Assembly (NCBI GenBank): GCA_944990035.1
Contig: CALYLX010000035.1
Coordinates: 363,851-427,850 of the forward strand
Direction of reading: 5' to 3'
DNA length: 64,000 nt
From: Clitopilus passeckerianus
Taxonomy: Eukaryota; Basidiomycota; Agaricomycetes; Agaricales; Entolomataceae
Shown: piece after piece, positions 24,346 to 35,110 of the stretch
How the letters are laid out: each line of letters opens with the position of its first letter
Numbering within the stretch: the first letter of the stretch is position 1
The notes under the pieces: generated by a model
Seen by the model: the letters and a program-made list of their open reading frames with translations, nothing else
Database searches by the model: none
Told to the model about the DNA's origin: nothing
Program-made: the position numbers and the translations under genes

Positions 24346-27243
24346 CTAAATGTCCCTACTACTCCTTGCCTGCCTCAAGCGCGCCCGTAACCGGGAAATC
24401 CTTTCTATCCTTTTCGTTCTCAGAGAAATACTCTTCTCTGGTGGTACCGAGAGGTAAAACGGCGAGAACTGTCGCTTCTCGGCTGTCCTTGGTTGAACGT
24501 ACGGCGTTCGTTCAAGAACAGTTGGCTCTGGAGAATTCAGCATTCCAGGCTCCCATCGTCCAATGAAGATGTAACGCAGGCCAGGCGGGATAGGATATCC
24601 AGCTGCAACCATGTCCTCGGCGAGACTTTGGAACCACTTGTTCCAGTCCTCGGAGACGTAGCCTGTCTCGAGGTTGATCCTTCGAAGATGGTCGAACTCT
24701 TGCCATATTTCGTCTGGTGTGCGTTGTCGTCGAGCCCGCGTCTCCAAGGTGGCGCTCTCCGTCTCGGATGGTCGTGATGTCCCCGACTTCGCGTCTGCCT
24801 TCCATTTTGCTCGTAAGGTCGGGAGAATGAAGAGGTCCAATGCGGAGTTGAACAACTTCCCATCGGGTTTCGGGATCTGGTCTCCCAACCCCAACTTGTT
24901 CCACAATTTGGAGGTTAGCCCTCTTTCCTTGTAGAACACCCTTTTCAGCATGCGTCCCTTATGCTTCATGGTTTGATACAGCTTCCAAGCGGCTTGTAGT
25001 GCTTTCCCCTCCACCAACTCCATCCCGTCTACTCCACGTCGTCGTCGTCGACGACGTATGAATCCACCCGCGTGGCCCTCCTGTCGCAGATCCATAGAAA
25101 GGCATCTGAGCATGGAGTCATACGCAGAAACATGCAAACACCAAGGCTCCCGACTCATCCAGCTGCGTTTCTCACTCCTCTTAGCGAGACACCAAACAGC
25201 CCAAGCCAACCTCGTCCTGCCAGCTTTCCGCAGTGCGTTGAGGAGGGCAGAAAAGACGTATGGTCCGTAACTCATGCCACGTATCGCAGCTCTTCTCCTG
25301 GCTTGTTTTCGGCCTTTGGCGTCGAGGCCGGAGCCGGAAGTGAAGACGGAACGGTATTTGTGTGAGTACCGGCGGAGGATGGGGATGAAGAGCTCTGGGA
25401 ACATCGTGAGCACGAGGTTGGTGATGACTTCGGGTGACCCGGTTGAGGTTACGTGAAGGATGAGGTTGGAGATGGCGTGGTTTTCGGGGAGGAAGGCTTT
25501 GGGAGTTGAGCAGAGTCTGGGCCCAGAGAGACGGGCGCGGGCAAGGGAAAGCATCAGCTCAACTGCTTCCTCTGTGGTATCCTTGCCGCCATCTTTGCCT
25601 TTGCTGGTTTCACTCTGGCTCTTGGTGAGGGTTCGGGAAGATCGGTTTCTTCGCCGTTTTAGGAGAGGCTTGAGGCGATGGGACTGGGGATAAAACGTTC
25701 GATAAGCATCGATAGCTTCTCGGGCGACGTTAGGTTTGTTGAGAAGTGAACCAGAGCGCAGGATGATGTTGAAGAAGTCCTGCTCCGGTGCCAACGGCCC
25801 GCTTTGTCGACCTTGCATCATATGCAGTAATACCCTCTCGGCAAACGATAAGGAGAACTGATGACGAAGAGAGTAATGGAGGAGAGTATTGTATGAATTC
25901 AGGTTCAAGTCTGGTGACGTCGCCTGGTTGCGGTTGTTCTGGACCGGGACTTCAGAAGATTCGTCGGTAGAAGCGGAAGCAGACAGGGGTGTGGGTGCGG
26001 GTGGGTTGGTGTTTGACAGATCGTTAGAAGCTTGAGCCGTAGGCAACCTCTCAATCACCCTTTGCAGCACGCAGTGAAAGTACTCATATGCCTCAACCTG
26101 GGTCGGCCGACCATACTCCCCACTGATCCAAATGGTGTTTCCCACCCTTGGCGCGTGGTAAAGGGTGCGAAGTAACAGCGCGAGCTCCGGGATAATGACG
26201 GTCTCGTTCTCGAGCAGTGAAGCGAGGTTGGCCAGCGCTTGGAGTGACATCTGCAATGATTGGAAAAACTCCTCACTGTCGCCGTTTTGTTGAAAGGTGC
26301 GATCGATGACAAAAAGGATCCGCCGGGCGTCAACATTGCGAGCCATGAACTCTGGACCCGGTTCATGAAGCTCTTCGAGGTCTTCGGGGGACGGAATGCC
26401 CTCCGTGAGCTTGGCTGGGGCGTTTGCGGTGGCATTTGAGCGGCTGTGAGCGTCCTTGACGAAATACCCAAGGAGGAGAGACGCCAGGATGATTTCGCCG
26501 TTGATTAGACAGATGGTAATCAACGTCGCGAACATACCACGCTTTGTCTGATGTTGGTGGTTCTCGGCCAAGGCGAAGAGGTCCAGTGCTAGCCGCGTGG
26601 ATTCGTTCTGGGCCATGGATGCTATTTCTGGGAGGGACGCGGGGTTGGGGACGAAGTTGGGGACAGTAGGGAAGGGTGATTGGAAACTGTTCCACCTCAC
26701 CCCAGCCGGGATGAGGTTTTTGTGAACCAGTTTCAAGGTCTTGGTCTTCAACTGAATACCTGTTGCCATCATTTGAACGGCAAGTCGACCCGCATCTTTG
26801 GTCTTGCCTAGCCTAACAAGGCCGTGAAGCAGAGCAGTAGAAGCGAGACCTGGAGGGATAGGTCGGTCAAACTTGATTGCTACTTCCTTGAACTTCTGAT
26901 ACAATGGATGCTCGTCTCTCGCAGGGTGGTTCTGGATGTTGGAAAACTGAAGCGAGTTGACGATGAGAAAGGCCCGTTGCAACCCAGTTTCGGGATTCTT
27001 GAGAGCTAAATGGACTGCTTTGCAAGCGGCCCGAGCAGTTTGGGCAGGTGTAAGAGCAGAGACAGGTTTAGAAGGCGCGTGATTCGTGTTCGGTGGTTCC
27101 GGTGCTTGGCTCTGCAAAGCATGGGCAGTCGCAGCATACTGCCTCAAGAGACTGGGGCTGCGTATCACATTTTTGCGTGTTCTATGAAGGATGTTTATGC
27201 CTCGAAATGCCGTTTTGGCGGTGGTTGACAAGAAACATGGCAT
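24346..27243 (-). CDS. Large mitochondrial helical-repeat (PPR-like) protein, function unknown
   Basis: A single uninterrupted exon of 965 codons, unusual in a window where most genes have many introns. The N-terminus (MPCFLSTTAKTAFRGINILH, then RTRKNVIRSPSLLRQYAATA) is rich in Arg/Ser and lacks acids, as in mitochondrial targeting signals. The body is alpha-helical with PPR-like pieces: GLASTALLHGLVRLGKTKDAGRLAVQMMATG near residue 150, YNTLLHYSLRHQFSLSFAERVLLHMMQG near 475, and YGPYVFSALLNALRKAGRTRLAWAVW near 690. Basic clusters (RRRRRRRG near 755, KGRKQARRRAAIRG near 675) would suit RNA binding. A role in mitochondrial RNA or mitoribosome metabolism is inferred. It shares its upstream region with the cap-binding gene. 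Confidence 0.72.
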   Translation of the reverse strand: MPCFLSTTAKTAFRGINILHRTRKNVIRSPSLLRQYAATAHALQSQAPEPPNTNHAPSKPVSALTPAQTARAACKAVHLALKNPETGLQRAFLIVNSLQFSNIQNHPARDEHPLYQKFKEVAIKFDRPIPPGLASTALLHGLVRLGKTKDAGRLAVQMMATGIQLKTKTLKLVHKNLIPAGVRWNSFQSPFPTVPNFVPNPASLPEIASMAQNESTRLALDLFALAENHQHQTKRGMFATLITICLINGEIILASLLLGYFVKDAHSRSNATANAPAKLTEGIPSPEDLEELHEPGPEFMARNVDARRILFVIDRTFQQNGDSEEFFQSLQMSLQALANLASLLENETVIIPELALLLRTLYHAPRVGNTIWISGEYGRPTQVEAYEYFHCVLQRVIERLPTAQASNDLSNTNPPAPTPLSASASTDESSEVPVQNNRNQATSPDLNLNSYNTLLHYSLRHQFSLSFAERVLLHMMQGRQSGPLAPEQDFFNIILRSGSLLNKPNVAREAIDAYRTFYPQSHRLKPLLKRRRNRSSRTLTKSQSETSKGKDGGKDTTEEAVELMLSLARARLSGPRLCSTPKAFLPENHAISNLILHVTSTGSPEVITNLVLTMFPELFIPILRRYSHKYRSVFTSGSGLDAKGRKQARRRAAIRGMSYGPYVFSALLNALRKAGRTRLAWAVWCLAKRSEKRSWMSREPWCLHVSAYDSMLRCLSMDLRQEGHAGGFIRRRRRRRGVDGMELVEGKALQAAWKLYQTMKHKGRMLKRVFYKERGLTSKLWNKLGLGDQIPKPDGKLFNSALDLFILPTLRAKWKADAKSGTSRPSETESATLETRARRQRTPDEIWQEFDHLRRINLETGYVSEDWNKWFQSLAEDMVAAGYPIPPGLRYIFIGRWEPGMLNSPEPTVLERTPYVQPRTAEKRQFSPFYLSVPPEKSISLRTKRIERISRLRARLRQARSSRDI

Positions 27244-27551
27244 GTGGTTTGCATACCTGGCTAATTGTGAGTTCGTGGCCAGCCAGAAGCTACTCTGTAC
27301 TTACCATGCAGTCCCTGCTGTACCCACCGACGTCAAAAGGCCCTTTGAAGCAAATTACAACGACGACAACGATGTCCGAAGAGTTGACGGGACGATCTCG
27401 GACAGCTGCAGACTCCAGGCAGGTGGTCACGTGTTCATCAAAATTACTGCCAACTCGAACTTGGCGGCGCTGCTCCAGAGTCTGCGCGTTGAACGTCGTC
27501 GACGAGGCCAACAGCGACAACGAACTTTTATAAGGGCTATTTCAGTTTAAA
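27244..27551. promoter_or_regulatory. Divergent promoter region between the helical-repeat gene and CBP80
   Basis: The start codons at 27243 (minus) and 27552 (plus) are 308 bp apart, so both promoters must share this region. No TATA box is obvious. The plus-side end contains ACTTTTATAAGGGC about 30 bp upstream of the CBP80 ATG. Confidence 0.6.
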
Positions 27552-30500
27552 ATGAGTTACGACCGTCGTGGTGGTGGTGGCGGTGGTTACCGTCGTCGAT
27601 ACAACAACAGAGGTGAGAAAGGACTCTGTTGCTGGCAGCACTTGGTTCAAGCGCGACTTGTGTGTTCTTCCCCTAGATGACTACGACGACCGGCGCAGAG
27701 AGGTCTATGAGAGCCCTGAAGAAAAGCTCAGGAATACTATCATAAAGCTTGGAGAAGTGGTCAGCGAATCCTCTGTTTTGTTCAAGTCACGGAGCGCTAA
27801 CGCGGATATGATATAGGATGCAACGGAGGAACTGCCTCGGCTTGTAAAAACAATCTGCGAACACCAGCCGCTCATCGTTGCAAACGTTGCAGAGAGCTTG
27901 CGGATAGCGTATGTACCAGTACGCTAAAATCCGAGCGAAGCTGATCCTGGTTTTATGATTCTTTAGAGTGACCGAACAACCTTTCAAAATCCCGTACTAT
28001 GCTGCTCTCATTAGGTTGCTCCATGACCAACCCGGGGAATCTCCAGATGGCCCATCCCTAGGTCGTCAGATTCTGGAAGATTACTGGAAAGGCTTCCAAG
28101 CCTATCTTGACAAGTTGGCTTGGAGAGAAGCGCGCTATTGTGTTCGTTCGGCCCCTTTTCTATATCCAACATCCTAACTCTGTTTCCCTCAGATTCATCT
28201 CTTCGGTCACTTGACGGTGGCAGGACTAGTTTCTCCAGAGTCCTTCTTCACTCTTCTCCAATCGTTTACGGCCGTCCTTGACGAATTCGGATGCTCCTAT
28301 GGACGAGGCAAGAAAGCTGCTCTGTGTGCGGCAGAAGGTCTCATGATAGGAGGCCCTGCACTCGTGAACAAGGAAGGTATCAACCTGGAAGATTTTGTCA
28401 CCTCGCTGCAGACTTTTGCGGAAACTGCGACAAGCCAGAAATGGCTGGTACAGCCTGCCGTCAAGGTTCATGACACGGTAGCCTCGTTTGAGAACGGCGC
28501 GGAGGTAGGCTTCAGACGCACTCAGCAGCTGACTATGTTTACTCATTTTTATTTATTTTTTACCTAGCATCTCGACTCAGCCATTACAGCTTTGCGCTCA
28601 TTTATCTCCTCTTCGTTCTCAGCTACTGCCGAATGCTTCGTGCAACCATATACCAACTTCGGGGAATTGTTGGACTCCTCAGTGGCACCATTCAGCTTTC
28701 CCCTTGTTTTGGTACCCCCAGAGGTCCTCGAGCTTGATGGTCTGAACACGGAAACGGAAGAAGAGGCAACCGTCAAGAAGGAAGAATGGCCTGAATACTC
28801 GATCAGGGCTTTTGATAACGAGGTTAGTTCATTCATTCCTTTATCCTTGAAATCCATTCCCAACTGAATTCTTTCTTGCTCAGGTTTCCCCGGACCCATC
28901 AACACCAGTAGGCTACGTCATCCGCTCAGCCATCCTCGACATCCTCGACGTCTTCGAAATCAACCGCAAAGAATGTGCCCGCCTCCTCCTCGAATACCCC
29001 AAATGGACACTCAAAGGCACATTCAAACCTAAACCCGGCGCACCAGCACCAGAGCCTTCCGAAGACCCACCTCAAGCCAGTGCCACTGCTAAAGACTGGC
29101 AACTCGAAAGCACGATTATCGAGACGATGCTTGGGACGCTTTTGGCATTGCCTGAGGCGCAGCATAAGAATGTGTATTACATTGCGTTGATTACGGAGTT
29201 GTGCAAGTTGTCACCGCAGACTGTGGGTCCGGCGGTGGGGAAGTGTATCAGGAAGCTTTATGGGATGTTGAGTGAGGGACTTGAGACGGAGGCGGCGAGG
29301 AGGTTTTCGGAGTGGTTTAGTGTGCATATGAGTAATTTTGGGTTCCAGTGGGTTTGGAAGGAATGGTTCGTGTTTCTGCCTTCGTTAATTTGGTGTTGGG
29401 GATGGTTGAACTGAATTTGGATTTTTGTAGGCTTCCGGATCTTGCGTTGGATGAGCAACATCCGAGAAGGACGTTCATGCGGAGGTCTGTGGAGTTTGAG
29501 ATTAGGTTGGCGTATCATGAGCGGATTCTGAAGACCCTGCCACCTCCAATGCAAGAGCCAGGTGCTCTGGTCATTTCTGAACAAGCACCGGGTCCGCACT
29601 TCGAATATGAAGATCCTTGTAAGCACTGTTCTTCTGTCTTCTACCTCCCGATAATTGACCATTGTCTTCCAGCCCACCCTCACCACGAAGCAGCACAAGG
29701 AATCCTCAACCTCCTTCGCGGACGTGCCAAGGCTGAGGATGTCATCTCACACCTCGACAGCCTCAAGTCATCACTCGAGTCCTCCGACGAAGTTCACCTC
29801 AACGTCGACTCTACCGTCCGCTCCATCGCTGTCCAATCCCTGCTATATATCGGTTCCCGCTCCTTCTCCCATCTCCTCAATGCCATCGAACGATACCTCC
29901 CTATCCTCCGAAACATCGCCTCTGATGTTGGGCCCGCCAGTGGCCCAGGCGGAAGTCCAGAGTCCAAACTCAATATCCTCACTGCAGCCACTTCATTCTG
30001 GCGCTCTAACCGCCAGATGGTCGGTATCGTGCTCGACAAGTTGATGCAATATCAGATTGTGGACCCTACGGATGTGGTGAATTGGATGTTCTTCCATGGA
30101 ACTGACCTGTCAAGGGGTGAAGGAAGAGAGAGGGGACATCCTTTGAGCTTGAATGCGTATGAGTGGGATTTGGTCAAGGGGGCTTTAGATAAGGCAAATG
30201 GACGTGTTGCTGCTGCGAGGAAAAAGGTTGCTGCGCTGAAAAAGGAGGATGATGATACGAGGGCTAGAGCTAAGGCAAAGGCTAGCGCGGATGCCAATGT
30301 ACAAATGGAGGTGGATGCAGAGCCTAAGCCAGGTTTGTTCCTATTTCCGTCAGAAATTCAGCTCGCTGATGGCTGTTGCGCTGTAGACGAGGATATTGCA
30401 GAGAATCCGGCTCTCATGACTGCGCAAAAGGCATTCTCGAGCTTGATTCGAGAACAGAAGGCTGTACTCTCTCGCACCCTTGAAGGCTTCGTCGCAGCAC

Positions 30501-30826
30501 TTGCCCCGGATGATTTGGCAGACTACCCCAATCCTTACGCTAAACAAGTCATTACTGAGAAATCCTGGCATAATCGTGCAAACTGGGGCAAGGATGAGTG
30601 GAATGCGTGGGAGACATGGAGTTGGTACAGACAGCTCTGCAGAGCAGTAAGTGTTTATCTTACTTCTATGGTTGCTTGGCCACTCAATGTTTTGCAGTAT
30701 GCACCATATCTGAGAAACTATTCGACTACGCTCTCGACCGTATCCTTCTCCAAGTTTGAGGGCTCTTCAGACCCCGCGGCCGCCATGATCCAGAAAATTT
30801 GGAATATTGCCACCGGTCAGGAGTAA
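27552..30826 (+). CDS. CBP80: Nuclear cap-binding protein subunit 1 (CBP80)
   Basis: Large subunit of the nuclear cap-binding complex, which holds the m7G cap with CBP20 and links it to splicing, export and decay. About eleven exons join in frame. The start MSYDRRGGGGGGYRRRYNNR is an Arg-Gly-rich tail of RNA-binding type. The first MIF4G-like domain follows (SPEEKLRNTIIKLGE, DATEELPRLVKTICEHQP, VTEQPFKIPYYAALIRLLH). The middle domain has HLTVAGLVSPESFFTLL and RGKKAALCAAEGLMIGGPAL. Later blocks are VGYVIRSAILDILDVFEINRKECARLLLEYP, SEWFSVHMSNFGFQWVWKEW, LALDEQHPRRTFMRR, HSHLL-type helices, and the third domain with KALDKANGRV-like and EWNAWETWSWYRQLCRA, ending KIWNIATGQE. Length and motif order agree with a full-length protein. 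It converges on the JmjC gene 278 bp away. Confidence 0.9.
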
Positions 30827-31104
30827 ACTCCAGGACGTTCAAATATTGTACTTCTTGCCATGCTGTATATACATCTCACATCTTAATGCTGTCCAATGCT
30901 TTCTTGCCGTTGTCTATATAGGGCGTTGAGCCTCTATTTATATTTAGCAATGCCAAATGTTGAATGTAAAGTCGTGATCGATGTCGTACAAGAACTATGA
31001 ATACAGAGACGACAAAAATAGCGAAAAAGGGTTCATGACCATCGCATACGTAGCCAATACGTCAGAAAGAAGAAAAGGGTCCCTGAACAATAGAGTTTCA
31101 GAGT

Positions 31105-34100
31105 TTAGGCTGCCTCAGCCTGCCCTGCATTGAACCCTTTGACGATCTCTAACGCCGACTTCAGCTTCGCCTCCTGCTGGCAACACGACAACCAAGCGAA
31201 CCACATCATGGTCCTCAGCTGCAGCACATCCTCCTTCCAGACCTTGCGTTGATTCTGCTCGCGGAACTCTCTCGTTAATCGCTCGCAGCGCTCAATGTTC
31301 TCCGGGCTGACATAGTCAACAGCGACTTTGATACAGTCCGCCAAGTTCGCCACCTACAAAGACGATCAGAAATGTTGATAGGCAGCAAATGAGAAAACCT
31401 CACCTGATGAGCACATCCGGCAGGAATGAAGATCGCCTCCCCAGGCCGTTGGTAATGCCTGTAGCTCATAACGCCAGTCTTCTCGTGCAGCTCCTTCAAC
31501 AAGTCCTCATCGAGATAGAACTGCTGCCCGTGAATTGGATCCGTGTGACCGGTCCACTCTTGCCCAGTGTGCTTGATGGCGGGAGTTGTTGGCGTGGTGG
31601 TGGGAGGGGCTGCTACACTCTCACCATTAGCAGTGTTGCTTGCCTCCTTGCTAACCTTGGCCTTGCTGGGACCAAACTTGTCAATTAAAAACTTCCGAAT
31701 CTTATCGCTGTCCTCTGCTCGGAAGAGGTCCCATGCTGCGCAGCCTTCGGATCCATCGGGGCAGGGCTCGGCATAGGTCATGATGTTGAGAGCATCCGCC
31801 ATGTCCATGTGCAACCTGGTCGATCCCTTGCTACCTGCTTCCAGGCCAGAGGCCATGGCATTGTACATCTTCGGCCCAAGATCCGGAGATACCGTGTTGG
31901 AAGGGAAGTGGGAGGCGATGTTGAGCACTCCATCTCGACGGACGTAGCTTGGAACTGGGACGGCTTGCGAGAAGTCCTCGTATAAGTCTGGGTAGGCGGA
32001 CTTGAAATCCGTTGACATTGGCCAATCCTATCGTGTCGACCAATGAGAAAGGATGGTCAAACAATGCGCGCATATACTGACCTTGAGCTTCCAGCATTGA
32101 TCCCGATCTTCATACTCTCCGAACTTGGTGAAAAATTCGCCAACGGTGATCCTCTTGTTTGTCTCCGTCTGGCACTCTATGATGATGCAGGACTCTGTTC
32201 CATGTTTTTCTTTGAAGTATTCTGGCGTCCATTGGATTTTGAACTTCCTCGCCACGCCTTCAACAACCAGCGGCCGTCCCTCCACCCATACAGACGGGAA
32301 GTTGTCTTCAGTGAGATCTTCATCTTGGTATCGTGGTATCGTATGAGTGGGTATCGATAGGGTAGTTTCCGATAAACTGTTTGGTTTGTACACTTCGCCC
32401 TCGAGGGGCTGTGGAATAGGGGCTTTGGCTTCCGTATCGGGTGAAGCCATTGGCTCGTCGGGTTGGTTATTCGTTCCATCCGCAATCGATACATCTGCCG
32501 GAGCAGCAGGTTCGGCGACCTCTGGCGCTTTCTCCTGCTGCGAGCCGCTTTCTTGGAGCTCGGCAGGTTGGTCCACGGTCTCATTCTCCTTCCCGCTGTT
32601 TTCATCGTTACTCGGTGTCTTCTCCGTAGTAGTAGACGCGGACTCAGTCGGGGCCACCCCCATCAACTCCTCCATGCCCTTCACCGCAGAGGTTAGCTCC
32701 GCATCACAGAACCTCGAAACTGGTGAGAAGTCTTTCGACGTATGCTCGTTCCGCCTCGTGCAGGACAAGAAGAAAGGATTGCTATGGGCATGTCTTTCCC
32801 TTCTTGCTTGCAACGCAGCAACTTCCATCGGATCGGCGCCTGGGCGCTCAGCAGTGAGTTCGCTGACGGTAGAATAGCATTCAGCGCAGGCTTCACGGCC
32901 ACATAGACGGCACATCCATGAGCTCGAGAAGATTGAGGTCATACATGTGTCTATATGCGCCCTTAGTTGGGTCCAGTTCATGAGAAGAGGGATATTCCAT
33001 ACCACAGGTCGCACGGACATCGCTTTCTCGCGGTCGATGGATGATATCAGGTAGCCGGAAATGAGCCTGTTCCTTCTGCAGTATAGGGAGCAAAGCCTGT
33101 GCAATTGTCCGCTGTACTTATGATCAACCGGACTGTTGACAACTAGAAGGGCCGATATATGCATACCTTAGTGCGTTCTAAATGTTTCTTCTCCAAGGGC
33201 AGGTTCCAGGAGTTCGAGAACTCCATGCTCGGTGCATCTTCCTTCTGTGACTCCAAGAACGACACCCCAACCAAATCTTTGTTCGCATTCTTGAGGAAAA
33301 ATCTAATTCCCTGGAACCGACACGTGTCTCCTGCCCACCGCCTCGTACAAGACACGCATCTGGGGAACTGGTCGTTCTTGTACCTGTTGGACATACACCT
33401 TGCAAACTGCATTTCGGGTGTAAGCAGCCCCATAGACGTGTTCACCGCGGCGGCTTGACCAGTTTCGGAAGGTACGATCTGCATCCGGGCTGTGGGGCAT
33501 ACCGGTCAATGCGATTATATGGCGGAGATACGTGAATGGCCACTGACTGTCTGCTTTCTGTTTGCCCTTAGCATCTGGCAGCGCGGTGTATGAGACGTTC
33601 GGAATCATCGCAGCGGCTGCAAATTAATGAATGTCAGGTGCCCAATACAGACGTCATTTACGCACCATTCTGGGCGGCAATCTGTGCAGCCTCATTCCGC
33701 TTCTTCGCACTGTAGCCACGTTTTGAGGGTGCTGGCACATTTCATTAGCCCTTTAATAGCCAGAAGTGGAACAGAAACATACTTGGAGCGCTCTTATTTC
33801 CATTTCCCCTCGTCTTCTTGGTTTTGGGATTGCCAGAGTCGGCTTCTTCCGATGCGGGTCGTTTGTTTTGGGAAGCAGGCGGCGAGATAACACGAACGGA
33901 TTGACCGGTTGGTTGCTGCTCCGTGGGCTTTTGAACTCCCGGGGGAGGTGCTGAAATTACGTATGGGGCGTAAATTATTGCTGCCGGATACACGGCAGCA
34001 CCTTGCATGGTCTCCCTGGCCGCTAGCCGCACGGAAGCACGGTCAGTTGTCTGCAGACCTACGCCTTCTGTCAGTAAGGAACCCAAATGGCGGTACAGAC

Positions 34101-34818
34101 GGTGCTTACTTTCGGGCATGGAACTAGACGCCTCACTATTATACGCTGACGCGTATGAATCTGGCAGAAACCTTGTTCAGAAACTGGTAGGGTGGCGGCT
34201 GTGGGAGTGAGAGTCACTGACTAGCTACGTGATGCTGGTAATCCCCGGAGAGCGCTAGGCAGGGTGTGAGAAAAAATAAAGAAGGGACGCATCAGTCAAC
34301 ATGAAATTCCGGTCCCAGCACCGAACAAACATACCTGTCCTCTCATCAGAGTACATCTGGAAGCCGTAAGGAATGCCGGTGGGTGTTGGAGGCGGCCAAG
34401 ATTGTGTATGAGCATATGGATGAGCAGGAGGCCGTGTCCGTGAAGTCGTAGCTGCCGGAGGAGACGGACATTCCTGAGTCTGGTCCTTTGGGTGTTGAAA
34501 GGACCCTGGTGAAGGTTGTTGATACCGTGGACTCCCGTTCGCAGTGCTGAACTCGTGTCTATCGTCCGAGACACTCCAATCTGCTGCGCGCAGATGATAT
34601 GAACCCCCGTTCGCAGCCACATTTACGCCATAATGCTGAGCTTCGTACGCAGCGACCGAGTGTGATTGGGCATGTAGCTGGTGATTGGCAGCGGCTGCAG
34701 CACTCATGGATGCATTGGCAAGATGGGTGAGGCCTGAAGTCAAAGCATTTGAAGACGCTTCGGGGTTGAGCAGGGAATTGATGGATGTCTTCCTGCCACC
34801 ATCTGATATCGTGTTCAT
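31105..34818 (-). CDS. KDM3-like JmjC histone demethylase
   Basis: Predicted Fe(II)/2-oxoglutarate-dependent demethylase of histone H3 lysine 9 (KDM3/JMJD1 type), nuclear. The first exon starts MNTISDGGRKTSINSLLNPE and is low-complexity (Gln/Ser/Pro). Later exons give a Lys/Arg-rich nuclear-signal region (NPKTKKTRGNGNKSAP), then a Cys cluster NRYKNDQFPRCVSCTRRWAGDTCRF and a second one CRLCGREACAECYSTVSEL, the KDM3-type zinc finger. An acidic low-complexity insert (about 32350-32640) precedes the JmjC core. The iron ligands are His and Asp in TRLHMDMADALNIM and the distal His in AGCAHQVAN; all are present. Several introns interrupt the gene and some internal joins, especially at 34130-34260 and 33450, were inferred from frame. 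Confidence 0.85.
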
Positions 34819-35110
34819 CGGCCGTAATAGTGAGTTCGTCGTTGCGGACGATGAGGGGAGGAACGAAAACGAGGAATCCAGCGCTGAGAACGGTCAGGAT
34901 ATCGCGGAGTACAAAATCCGGTGGATCCCACGTGCAATTACCAAAAACGGAAAAGAACGAGCAGCATTCCGTGTGTATTGCCAAATAGAAGAACAAGAAA
35001 TCGTATGCAATGCTTATAACAGTACAAGTGATATCAGCTAAAGATACAGTAAACTCTCATGAACCACCGAAATAAAAAGGAGCAAGAACAAGAAACCAAT
35101 ATACCCAATT

